Assembly (NCBI RefSeq): GCF_024323335.1
Contig: NC_066585.1
Span: 536,232,082-536,296,081 of the forward strand
Direction: 5' to 3'
Length of the DNA: 64,000 nt
DNA from: Lathyrus oleraceus
Taxonomy: Eukaryota > Streptophyta > Magnoliopsida > Fabales > Fabaceae
Shown: in pieces, positions 10,501 through 20,558 of the stretch
Layout of the letters: each line of letters begins with the position of its first letter
How positions within the stretch are numbered: position 1 is the stretch's first letter
Translations under genes and position numbers: made by a program
The notes under the pieces: model-generated
Told to the model about the DNA's origin: nothing
What the model saw: the letters and a program-made list of their open reading frames with translations, nothing else
Databases searched by the model: none

Positions 10501-11022
10501 ATACAAAAGATGACAGTAACGTACAAAGACTGGCATGAGATGTTACCGTTTGCTCTCCACGGTTATCGCACTTCAGTACGCACTTCGACAGGGGCAACTC
10601 CTTTCTCTTTAGTCTACGGAACGGAAGCTGTTTTGCCAGTGGAAGTTCAGATTCCCTCTCTAAGGATCATGAAAGAGGCGGGTTTAAGCGAGGATGAATG
10701 GATTCAGACTCGACTCGATCAGATAAACTTGATTGATGAGAAGAGACTTGCGGCTGTTTGTCACGGGCAGATATATCAGAAACGCATGACCCAGGCGTTT
10801 AACAAAAGAGTCAAGAGACAGGTGTATCAAATTGGCGACTTAGTGATCAAGCGTATCATTCTATCACAAGGGGATCCCAGAGGCAAGTGGACTCCCACAT
10901 ACGAAGGGCCATTGGTGGTTAAGAAGGTATTCTCCGGTGGAGCCATGATGCTTGCTACAATGGATGGCGAAGACTTCCCGCATCCTGTGAACGCGGACAT
11001 AGTTAAAAGATACTACGCGTAA
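7551..11022 (+). CDS. pol: Ogre pol: reverse transcriptase, two RNase H domains, integrase
   Basis: The frame is open from 7453, but coding probably begins at 7551 after splicing, because 7453-7550 lies in the intron. Reverse transcriptase is shown by MCVDYRDLNKASPKDDFPLP (from about 8080) and the catalytic YVDDM (about 8380). The first RNase H (8810-9180) has lost its first catalytic Asp (YLTVLENS where YCDAS is usual). A second, archaeal-type RNase H follows at about 9295-9670 with a full set of acidic residues in FDGSS, AEYEA, YGDS and ADALA. Integrase has the H-H-C-C zinc site (about 9990-10095), a catalytic Asp in WGIDMIG (about 10178), a second in TDNGTN (about 10360) and Glu in GAVEAANKN (about 10470). 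The C-terminal GP-containing module is YEGPLVVKKVF. The frame ends at TAA 11020-11022 without breaks. Dual RNase H with a decayed first copy is typical of the Tat lineage. Confidence 0.92.
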
Positions 11023-12327
11023 CAGAGACCCGCTAGGGCGACGTACCTAGGCAAAAGTAAGGGCATCCCGGCGAACCAAAAGGGTTCGGGCAAAAATTAG
11101 GGATAAATATATACAAATGTACACCCGGCAAGTCAAAAACCTGAAAAGGTGGCTTGGGCAAAAATGGGTATCCTGGTGGACTGAAAACCTGAAAAGGCGG
11201 TCCAGGCAAAAATTAGGGATTAAAGCGTATGACTATGTCCCGTTCTCTGTCAGCTTCACCCAAGTTTCAAGGGACCGAACAAGCCAATCACTTCTATCCG
11301 ACAGCAGGAGATGAGATGCTTGAAGACATAATGACAGTAGTGGATTTAAAATCAATAGGACTTTTCCTGCATAGCTTTTTCTTTATTTTCTCGGCAATTT
11401 CCTCTTACTGGGATTTTTGTCTCCTTGTACACAAATTGCCTGTTTATAGGCCCTCTTTCAAAATCAATACAATTTTATCTCCGAAAAAGATGCTTTTGTT
11501 TTCACTGTTTCTGTTTTGATTGCATAAACGTCCATTGATTTAATTTGAATTGATATATGCATTTGAATATGATCAATGTTTATCAAAATACACGCATAAA
11601 ATAGCAATAGCAATTACTACCCGAATTCAGGATCAAGGAGAAGGTCTAACCATGCTTCCAATGAATTCGCTACCAATTTTATTCTCCCCAGCAAGCTTGT
11701 TTTCCTCAGGAGAAATTGGCATTATTCCCCGGGCAAAGCCAGCTATGTCCCAGAAGAAGTCGATATCATCAGACAGATTGATCCTCTCTTCCATCCCCAG
11801 CCAGGCTCTGTTGAATATTTCCACCATCAGACCGAAATCAACAACCCCCTGCCGAGAAAGGGTCATCATTACAAGTATCTCCAATCAGTAGATGGGGATT
11901 TATTTTCCCCAGTAGAGTCTCCAAGCAGAACTTCTCATACGCATAACTCATTCATTACATCATTTCATAGCATACGCATGCATACAACATTCACATTTAT
12001 TTCTTAGCATAACACGAAACATCTCATGCATCATGACATAGCATGAAGCTAACGTTCTGGGCAGGTTAATTATCCTCCTGATATAGTCAAAGTAAAAGGT
12101 TCATTCAGACATACACCTTTATCAATTGTACAAAAGTTCGGATACGTATTCCAGATACCATTCATGGGAACATTCATTCTGACAACACTCCGATATCCTC
12201 CTAACGATGGCATCTTTAAGCTCATCCCAGACATTTATTGCAAGTACAACATATACAGATATCATCAGATACAGCCTAACATACGGTTCATTCTGATTCA
12301 GCCCAACATATGATTCCTTCAACTATT
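11023..12327 (+). other. Ogre 3' untranslated region, proximal part
   Basis: No credible gene. 11030-11220 contains repeated phrases such as AACCTGAAAAGG and AGGCAAAAATTAGGG. Recognisable counterparts occur, inverted, in the host Ogre at about 15520-15720, so this stretch is conserved between copies. The rest is unremarkable apart from CATA-rich sequence near 11940-12050. Confidence 0.7.
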
Positions 12328-12899
12328 TCAAGACGGTCTAATGTGCGACCCAATTAGACCTTCGTCTCCTCAGATGCTACCTAGTGTACGGTACATTTCT
12401 GAAGTGTAGTCTAGTGTACGACTACCCCCTTTTATCATCAGATTCAGCCTAATGGACGGCTCAGTCTGCTCAGATACGGTCTAATGTACGACCCAATTTG
12501 ACCTTCGTCTCCTCAGATGCTACCTAGTGTACGGTACATTTCTGAAGTGTAGTCTAGTGTACGACTACCCCCTTTTATCATCAGATTCAGCCTAATGGAC
12601 GGCTCAGTCTGCTTAGATACGGTCTAATGTACGACCCAATTTGACCTTCGTCTCCTCAGATGCTACCTAGTGTACGGTACATTTCTGAAGTGTAGTCTAG
12701 TGTACGACTACCCCCTTTTATCATCAGATTCAGCCTAATGGACGGCTCAGTCTGCTCAGATACGGTCTAATGTACGACCCAATTTGACCTTCGTCTCCCC
12801 AGATGCTACCTAGTGTACGGTACATTTCTGAAGTTTAGTCTAGTGTACGACTACCCCCTTTTATCATCAGATTCAGCCTAATGGACGGCTCATCCTGCA
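12328..12899 (+). repeat. 143-bp tandem repeat array in Ogre 3' UTR
   Basis: Four consecutive 143-bp units starting near 12328, 12471, 12614 and 12757. The phase was read from the phrase AGATACGGTCTAATGTACGA and its copies. Units contain sub-motifs TAGTGTACGGTACATT and CTAGTGTACGACTACC and are nearly identical; the first and last diverge at their outer edges. Tandem repeats in the 3' UTR of Ogre elements are known as a source of legume satellite DNA. Confidence 0.93.
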
Positions 12900-13372
12900 A
12901 CTCCAATACAGTCTATCATAAGACCCATTTGGATCTTCAACTCAGAGACGATCTAGCGTACGATCCATTCTGATTTTTCATCCTCGGCAAAGTCATCTGC
13001 CTAACGAACAGCTCACTCTGGTATTCAGATACGGTCCAGTGTATGATCCATTCTGATCCCTTATCCCCAGCAGTATATAGCATACTCCGACTCCCCGGCG
13101 AAGTCGACAGCATAATGGATGACTCACTATACGGTCTGATGTACGACCCGGTGTGACACCCATGTCTCCAGATATCGTCTAACGTACGACACAATCTGGA
13201 AATCTCCTCATCAAACTTCCTGGATGGCATCTTTAAGCCCATCTCCGTCAAGACTGATGGACAAGCGCAAATTGTTGGGGCATTCTAGTGTTCAATAATC
13301 TTTCACCTCCAGACCACGAACGGCACATACCATTCTGACTCTCTCGGTTCAAGAATATTGAACAGGGGCAGC
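12900..13372 (+). other. Distal Ogre 3' UTR and polypurine tract
   Basis: Continues with diverged short motifs related to the 143-bp repeat (CTAGCGTACGATCC, GTCTAACGTACGAC) to about 13200. It ends in the purine-rich AACAGGGGCAGC directly before the 3' LTR. That short G-rich run is the likely polypurine primer for plus-strand synthesis. Confidence 0.65.
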
Positions 13373-15385
13373 TGTCATACCCCAAAATTTGCCCATTAAT
13401 ATGTCAAGACATTTTTCAGGGGCATTCCGACTCATTTTATGGCACTGATCTTAAAAGGACAAAGGCCCAGCTCACGAATGGCCCAATCCAGAAAATGGCC
13501 CAAACTGGCCTGTTCGCTACACGCTCGCCTAGCGAACGTTACGTTCGCTACACGCTCGCCTAGCGAACGTTCGCTACACGCTCGCCTAGCGAAGCAAACG
13601 TTCGCTACCAGCTCGCCTAGCGAAGCTGACAGACAACAAAAAATTTCGGGCTTCGTTCTGAGCCCATTAGGTCATGAAAAAGGGTATTATAAATACCAGT
13701 ACTTCAGTAATGAAAGAAAAAGGAAAAAAGGAGGGAGGAGAACCCTAGCAAGCAGACCCTAGCGCTCACAGAAGGCAACCCTGAAGGAAAAGCCGGCGGC
13801 ACCAAGTTCTACCGCCGCCCAATTCAATCCGATTTTCCGATTCGAAGTCACAACTCAGCTGTTAACAGGTTTGCATTGCTATCATTGTTTTTATATTCTT
13901 AATTTGCATATGACTTTATGATTAGATTTATGAAATACCTTAAGCTTGGCATGTGAACTTTAGTATATACCATGCATACCTTAAATGATTAATTGTATAA
14001 TTGCAGTAATGAGATCCATAAGGCATAAAATTGGTTGAGATTGTACTGATATCATATTCAAAAACCAGCAGCGCTCGCTAGCACATCGCTAAGCGAGCCA
14101 GTAGCGAATACTCGCTAGGCCTTCGCTAGGCGAAGCAGGGCGAATGGGACAGCGGCTGTCTCAATTTTTTTTGGCTGTTCTATCTTATGTTATTATGATT
14201 CTGCATCATTTGGTTTGAGTTCATGATTGTTGTGTTTATTTTATGGTGCAACTTTCAATTATATTTTATCTCGATGCGCTAATCCGTTTGTTGAATTTTG
14301 CAAAGGTGCATATGTCCCAGAAAAAAAAAGACCGCCGTTAGGTCTTCCACTTTATTTGTGGGATACCCTTGTGGAGGCTCACCCTAAATTGCTTAATTAA
14401 TTTTAATGTGTTAATTTTAATAATTAATTTTAATGTGTTAATTTTAATAATTAATTTTAATGTATTAATTTTAATGTATTATTTTTAATGTATTGATTTT
14501 AATGTGGAGATTCATCATAACCACCTAATTAACTTTAAAATGTGGCCTTTAAATATGTGATCTTGGACCTCTCTTTTGCCTTATGATATTACGGTATTAC
14601 GGCCATGTCCCGCGAATGTGGGGATACACTTAGCAATGGCCCTTCGATTAAATCATCATAAAATAAATCATAGTCCCTCGGATGTTGCCTTCGAATATAT
14701 GATTTCGTCCCTCGATGACCCTTCGGTGTAGCCTACGGTTAAATGATGATCGTCCCTTCGAATGCTAAGGTATCCTTACAACTGTTGCCTTCAATGACCT
14801 ATCGATGACCCTACGACGACCCTTAAACATCCAAAGGGTAAAATTACTTACTTCTCAATAGTAAGGACAGTTTTACCCTCATAAGGATAGGAAACGTTCA
14901 TAACGACCTTAGGAAGGTATAACTCTCAATTGCTGGATCATAACTTAAAACATTTCCCACCCCTCACACTTTGCAAATCCTAGAAAATCACCACTTGGTA
15001 TACATTCATACTAGAATCATTACCAAGTTACATTTTTCTAAACCGTTTTCAAAATCAAACGAGATAAATACTTTGTATACATTCATACGAGAATCATTAC
15101 AAAGTTAAACTCTCTTTTCGATACATTTTTTAAACAATTCACGAACACTTTTCAGACCAAAATATAAGTGATCCAGCAATTAAGAGCCCATGGATAACCA
15201 TGGATACAAAGGGTGCTAACACCTTCCCTTTGTATAATGTACCTCCCGAACCCAAAATCTATTGAGGTCTTTCCTGTTCTTTTCCACCTTTCCTTGTTGG
15301 ATAAAAGAAAAGTCGGTGGCGACTCTTGCTATCCGCGACATTGCGATAAAAAGCCAAACACCCCAAGTCAGTTCACCGTATGACA
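13373..15385 (+). repeat. 3' LTR of element 1
   Basis: Matches 16-2027 along its whole length at an offset of 13357-13358. By-eye differences are one extra T in the run near 14165, C/A and A/G changes near 13755-13777, and T/C near 14603. It is followed directly by the target duplication ACCCC. Confidence 0.95.
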
Positions 15386-15732
15386 ACCCCATATGTCCTC
15401 AGACTCCCCGTGCTTTCTGCCTTCTGAACAAGACAATTCTGATTGATCCCTACCGGGTATTATCCACGATGCCTTAACCAAAGCAAACGATCATGCCAGA
15501 CGCAGTGGTTCGTTTCAATCCCTCTTTTGCCTGGACCGCCCTCTCGGGTTTTCAGTCCACCGGGATACCCTTTTTTGCCCAAGTCGCCTTTTCAGGTTTT
15601 CGACTTGCCGGGTGTACAGTTTTTCTTCTTATATCCCTAATTTTTGCCCGAACCTTTTCTTTCTGTTTTTTGGTTCGCCGGGATGCCCATTTTTGCCTGG
15701 ACTATTTTATTCTTTTCGTCCAGCGGGTCTCT

Positions 15733-16203
15733 TTACACGAAGTATTTTTTAACTGCGCCCGCATTCACAGGGGATGGAAAATCTTCGCCATCCATGGTCG
15801 TTAGCAACAAGGCTCCGCCAGAGAAAACCTTCTTGACCACGAATGGACCTTCATAATTAGGTGTCCATTTGCCCCTTCGATCGTTTTGAGGAGGAAGGAT
15901 CCTTTTCAGCACCATATCACCTACGTGATACACTCGAGGTCGTACCTTTCTGTCAAAAGCACGCTTCATCCGCTGCTGGTATAACTGCCCATGACAGATG
16001 GCCACCAGCCTCTTTTCCTCAATCAGACTCAACTCTTCGTACCGGGTCCTTACCCATTCAGCCTCGTGCAACTTCACGTCCATCAGGACTCTCAAAGAGG
16101 GAATCTGAACCTCAACCGGTAGCACGGCTTCCATTCCATATACCAACGAGAAAGGCGTTGCCCCAGTAGGCGCACGCACCGAAGATCGATACCCAGGATA
16201 CAA
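15733..16203 (-). pseudogene. Integrase C-terminal remnant of element 2
   Basis: A 156-residue open stretch aligns with the last part of element 1 pol. It begins near RSSVRAPTGATPFSLVYG, passes LPVEVQIPSLR and the GP module YEGPFVVKKVF, and ends PVNAGAVKKYFV. The zinc site and all three catalytic residues of integrase are absent because the sequence upstream is deleted or scrambled. Not functional alone. Confidence 0.88.
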
Positions 16204-17650
16204 GTTTCCTACTCAATCACACCGTCGGTGCATTCAAACGTTATCCGGGCAACAAAAGCTTATTCACCTTAACCTCCCCATCAGACATCAGAATCCGTTC
16301 GGATTCAGGGTCAGGCCCCTCCTCCGGGATCGGTTACTCTCAATCTTTCGATCAGAGCACCTCGAGATGTCCTCATCAGGGAATTCAAACTTCATCGGTT
16401 GATAATCCTCAATGGGTTACGGGGCGATATAACCAGACAATACACTCCCCTTGATTGCCTTCTGAGAGATATACTGGATATCACATTCAATCAAAATCAT
16501 TAGCCCTTTCGCAACCCGTCCGGTCATTGCTGGCTCTTCAAAAATCTACCTGATCAGATCCATCTCGAAATCCACAAAGTGGTATGAACCAGCATATACT
16601 GTCTCAGTCGGCGAGCAGCCTATGCCAAAGTACATCAAGTTTTCTCGAGTAGTGAATGTATTATTTCACAGTCGGTAAACTTTTTGCTAAGGTAAATTGC
16701 ATGCTCTTTTCAACCAGACTCGTCATGCTGACCCAGTACACACCTCATAGACCCCTCGAGGGCTGTCAAGTACAGGATTAACAGTTGTGCCTCCACCAGC
16801 ATCAGAATCGGAGGTTCCTGCAACTTATTCTTGTCTGTTTTTTTCCAATGCCCCTTGGCAATCATTATTTCACCTGACCGTTTGATCTTTTCTTTTCAAC
16901 ATCTTGAATATGGGTTCACACATGGCTGTTAGATGAGATGTGAACCATGACATGTAGTTCAATCTACCTAATAGACCACGAACCTTTTTTTTCTTCTCGG
17001 TTCAGGCATTTCTTGTTTTTTTTTTTTTTTTTTTTTAGCAGGATCAACCTCGATTCCTCTCTCACAATGAACCCCAACAGCTTACCGGCTCGCACTCTGA
17101 AAGTGCACTTATCTGAATTCAACCTCCGTTTGAATTGTCTCAACTGATCCACTCAGCTTGGCCAGATCCACTAGATGCCCCTCTTCTGTTTGGGGACTTT
17201 GCTATCATGTCATCAACATAGCATTCGATTTCATGATGAATCATATCATGAAACAAAGTCACCATGGCTCTCTGATAAGTAGCACCGGCGTTCTGCTTCT
17301 CTAGAAGACAGTCTTCTCTCCATGGTAGCTTGTGCACGACGACACCGGTATCCGACCCTGGCATTTCCTGACACGACCAGGCGAAGGTATCCGCATGCTC
17401 TTTCAACAGGGCTACCATTCTGTTCTCGACTCGCCTCTGAAACGGCCCCAATTTTCATTTCCTTTCCGACCTCGTCGGTACCCAGATTAACGACCTCAAC
17501 TCGCTCTTCATACGGCTGAATCACCTTCTCCTCTTGTTTCAACAACCTGGCTAATCTTCCAGCAGATCACAATCTTCTTCACCTTCTTCTTCGGCATGAT
17601 AGATCGGATTGTCGAAGTCATATGAGGTGTAACCAAATTGTTATCAATGA
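16204..17650 (-). pseudogene. Decayed RT and RNase H remnants of element 2
   Basis: Pieces in different frames match element 1 pol. Near 17640 the start (LIDNNLVTP) matches IDNNS of element 1. At 17140-17451 a frame reads HADTFAWSCQEMPGSDTG and then jumps from the pre-RT region straight to NAGATYQRAMV and YVDDMIAK, so the reverse transcriptase fingers and first half of the palm are deleted. At 16964-17152 lies the continuation LNSDKCTFRVRAGKLLGFIV, broken by an A/T homopolymer (about 17018-17036). RNase H pieces are barely recognisable at 16380-16960. Frameshifts and deletions make this a pseudogene. Confidence 0.82.
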
Positions 17651-17941
17651 GATCCGGAGAATTACTTTTCGAAGTCGGAACGAGACAAGTCAAAAAGGTG
17701 AAAAATGAAAACAAACATTGCCATTTTTATTTGTTTTTAAACTGTAAAAAATGGAAAACAGGGAACACCGCTTTTATTTGAAAAACATCCATTTATTTAT
17801 GATGCAAAATGTTGCAAAATGAAACATGAGGTGGCCCTTACAATGGACCATTACGTTTCGGGCAAAACGTATGGCTTTCATGCAGATAAAATTGAAACAG
17901 AAATCATTACTCTTCCGGACGAGTGACAGTGCTAATCTTTT

Positions 17942-19291
17942 CTAGGCCTTCCAGGTCCCTGGTACGCACGATCTTATCCATTGATCAATCTCCCAGTCAC
18001 TGTCAGTTTCTTTACCCACCGCACCGGCGTGACCTGAATCTAGCATTCCCGCACTGATGAATGTGAACAGCGGCCGACGTCCTCTATTTTGCTCAGACGA
18101 GTCTTGGCCTTCCTGATAGCCAATCCCAAACATATCCGCCTTTACCACGATGTCTATGATTTTTCCCCAGCCTGGGATCCCTCCATTTCTCACCACTTCC
18201 ACAGCCTGTTTATAAGAAGAAATGGACGGCTTTTTCTCTTTCTCAACCCCAATGGCATTTTCCACCCTGACGGTTTCAACTGCCAGACTGGGTGCTTTAC
18301 ACCTCACATCGTCCATTTCTACTTTCATCATTCTCTGGATTGCTTCCCCAATCACTACACACCCCTTTGTGGCGACAGCCGCACAACAGTTATCGACACC
18401 AGGGAAAGCCACACTCTTCATCGGATGCTTCTGGACCATAGACATTGGAATCTTTAACTGATCCTCATTCGTTTTGCCCATTCTCCTCTTGTCTTTGGAC
18501 ATCACATTCACCCCCATAGGGCCCTGCATCGGCATGGGGTTAACATTAATATCCGACATCTGCGCAAAATTGATGGCTTTAGAATCCACCAAATCTTGGA
18601 CCACATGCTTAAAAGCTTTGCAATCCTCAATGTGATGTCCGGGTGCATCAACATGGAACTTGCACTTGACATTCTCATCATAACTGGCAACCCTCTGATC
18701 TGGTTTCCCTGGAACCAATGTCCTTGGCTGCACCAACCCGAGATCCATCAACCTTTTAAACAGAGAGGCATAAGTCACGGGCGGCTTATCGAAATGACGA
18801 TCTGTCGTCCTTCTTCTCACTTGGCCCCCAGCTTTCTGTGTTCTCGGTGGAGGTGACTGCCGCTGCTGTAGTACAGATGAATTACCAGCAGGAACAGTCA
18901 ATGCAGCAGCATACGGGTGATAACGATCTTTACCCCTTTTGGCATGCCCATCACTTGACTCAACCTCCTTCTTGTACTGAATACCGCCAGAGGGTTTCCC
19001 TACTTCAAATGACAGAGCATCTCTCTGGGTTTCCCCCATTCTTAGCCAGTTTTCAATCCTTTCCACCTTCTCGGCGATCACTTTCTGCCCCTCGGCGAGC
19101 CCTCGCACAACATTGGACAACTCCCTTATCATCTCTTTTAATTCGAGAAGGTCGGCGTTGGGAAGATTCGTCATTCCTGTGTCAATCAAACATGTTAGAA
19201 CTGACACCTGCAAAACAGCAAACAGGTTAATATGCATGAATGCAACGTCTATCCATACGAGGAAGCTTCTGTCTTTTGATCCTGGTTTCAT
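17942..19291 (-). pseudogene. Internally deleted gag-pro frame of element 2
   Basis: 449 codons are open; the likely gag start is MTNLPNADLLELKEMIREL, a coiled coil like that at the start of element 1 gag. After about 60 residues it lacks the capsid domain and goes via a Pro/Arg-rich stretch to the Cys/His cluster CKFHVDAPGHHIEDC (CAYHSDSPGHDTNDC in element 1). It then skips the protease active site and rejoins at GGIPGWGKIIDIV (GGRTGWGQLINVP in element 1). The frame is open in spite of these deletions, so a small gag-like protein could be made. Non-autonomous Ogre derivatives with open but shortened gag are plausible; whether this one is selected for is unknown. Confidence 0.8.
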
Positions 19292-20351
19292 CGAGACAGA
19301 TAATATTTCGACAATAACTTTCTGACATCAGGACGTCTCTCCACCAGAATCTTAATCGAGAATGTACCCTGAGTATGGATAGACGTGAGTTAGATGCCGA
19401 TGAATGCAAAATGTGAATGATGCTGATGCGTGAATGCAATGCATAGTGCCATCCTCCAAGACATCTGAACCTCTGCTGCACTGAAGCCCTGATCTCTGAA
19501 CCGATCACAACCATCTGAGGTGCTGATTAACCATAAGTCCGCCTCAAGGGTTCCGAAATAAACGGAATTGAAAGGTACACCACCATCATCATCACCAGAT
19601 AATCTCTGAGCAGATACCCATAACAATCTCTGAATCGACCCGGGGAATCCTGAAATAAACGGATCCCCACTGATAAATAACTCGGACAGCACTCCGGCGT
19701 CTCAACAATAAATGACCATAAATCCGACTTATAAATATGACTCTGATCAACGGAACCAATAGTCACCATCAAAGTCACCATCTGAACATGCATCTGAAAG
19801 AATCACCCTCCCCTCACAGGTAAATTCTAATCAGGTTATCCTAAGGCGGATAATAGTCTCGACAATCGGGCAGAGATACTCAATGGGTTTGCCCTTTCGG
19901 GTGTGCCATTGTAGCTCTCCTGAGATCGTCCAAACCAAAGATCCGGGAATGATCGGTCACCGAAGTCAATAGTTCAGATGAAATGACACAACCAAAGTGG
20001 ATACTCCACAAAGGAAGGGCACTATCAAATGAACCTCGTCCGGTTTGTGGTATGTCACGTTACAACAATATGCTGATAAAGCAAATGAGGAACGTGAGAC
20101 CACACTAATCCTAGGTATATACTCGGGCCTGGGTTTTAGCCCCACTCAGAACACCCACCCCAAACAGAGGAACCACCTGCACGGAGGATAGCAACATGAT
20201 AGTATGATGCATGCAAATATTTATGCAAATATATACACAATCAGAATAATAAATGCAATAAATAACAGCACGAGCAACCTAAACTATCCTAGAACGCTAG
20301 GAGAGACTCGCTTAGGGAAGATGGACCAGCACAGGTCAACATCTCTAAGTC
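19292..20351 (-). other. Untranslated leader of element 2
   Basis: About 1.06 kb between the primer site and the gag remnant. No trace of Ogre ORF1 is seen, in contrast to element 1. Contains short CATCTGA/TCTGAA-rich and ATAAACGGA repeats; no gene. Confidence 0.6.
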
Positions 20352-20369
20352 CCCAGCAGAGTCGCCAGC
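20352..20369 (-). other. Primer binding site of element 2
   Basis: Reads TGGCGACTCTGCTGGGGA on the - strand, identical to the element 1 site at 2032-2049, and abuts the 5' LTR. Confidence 0.9.
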
Positions 20370-20525
20370 TGTCGCATCCGCGAAAAACAACCGGCGGGCT
20401 GAAACGAAAACAACACAGAGCCGCCACCGTGCGTTATTTATCCCAAAGAGGGAAAGGAAACACTCAGAGTAAACCTGGGAAAAGCATGGTCTCGCGACCA
20501 AAGAGAATGGGATCGGGAGTCGGTT

Positions 20526-20558
20526 ATGCGTAGGGAAGGTATTAGCACCCCTACGCAT
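20526..20558 (-). other. Conserved hairpin near the 3' end of Ogre LTR (element 2 copy)
   Basis: On the - strand arms ATGCGTAGGG and CCCTACGCAT enclose GTGCTAATACCTT. It is the counterpart of 1846-1877 in element 1 with three compensated pair changes, about 160 bases from the LTR end. Confidence 0.65.

Larger units (their letters stand above)
16..15385 (+). mobile_element. Complete Ogre/Tat-lineage Ty3/gypsy LTR retrotransposon (element 1)
   Basis: The element spans 15.4 kb between two nearly identical LTRs of about 2.01 kb that begin TGTCATAC and end GTATGACA, perfect 8-bp inverted termini. A 5-bp target duplication ACCCC flanks it (11-15 and 15386-15390). The internal order is primer site, ORF1, gag-pro, intron, RT-RNase H-integrase, then a long 3' untranslated region with tandem repeats. 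An extra ORF before gag, an intron between pro and RT, and a second RNase H are hallmarks of Ogre in the Tat lineage. By eye the LTRs differ by about three substitutions and one T-run length change, so the insertion is recent. It lies inside a second, inverted Ogre copy whose remnants resume at 15391. All reading frames are open, so it may be autonomous. Confidence 0.95.

Noticed and set aside
17018..17036. Poly-T run as the tail of a LINE or SINE on the - strand
   Set aside because: It interrupts the RT remnant of the defective Ogre at the AEVDPAK-like position and has no flanking duplication; more likely homopolymer expansion.
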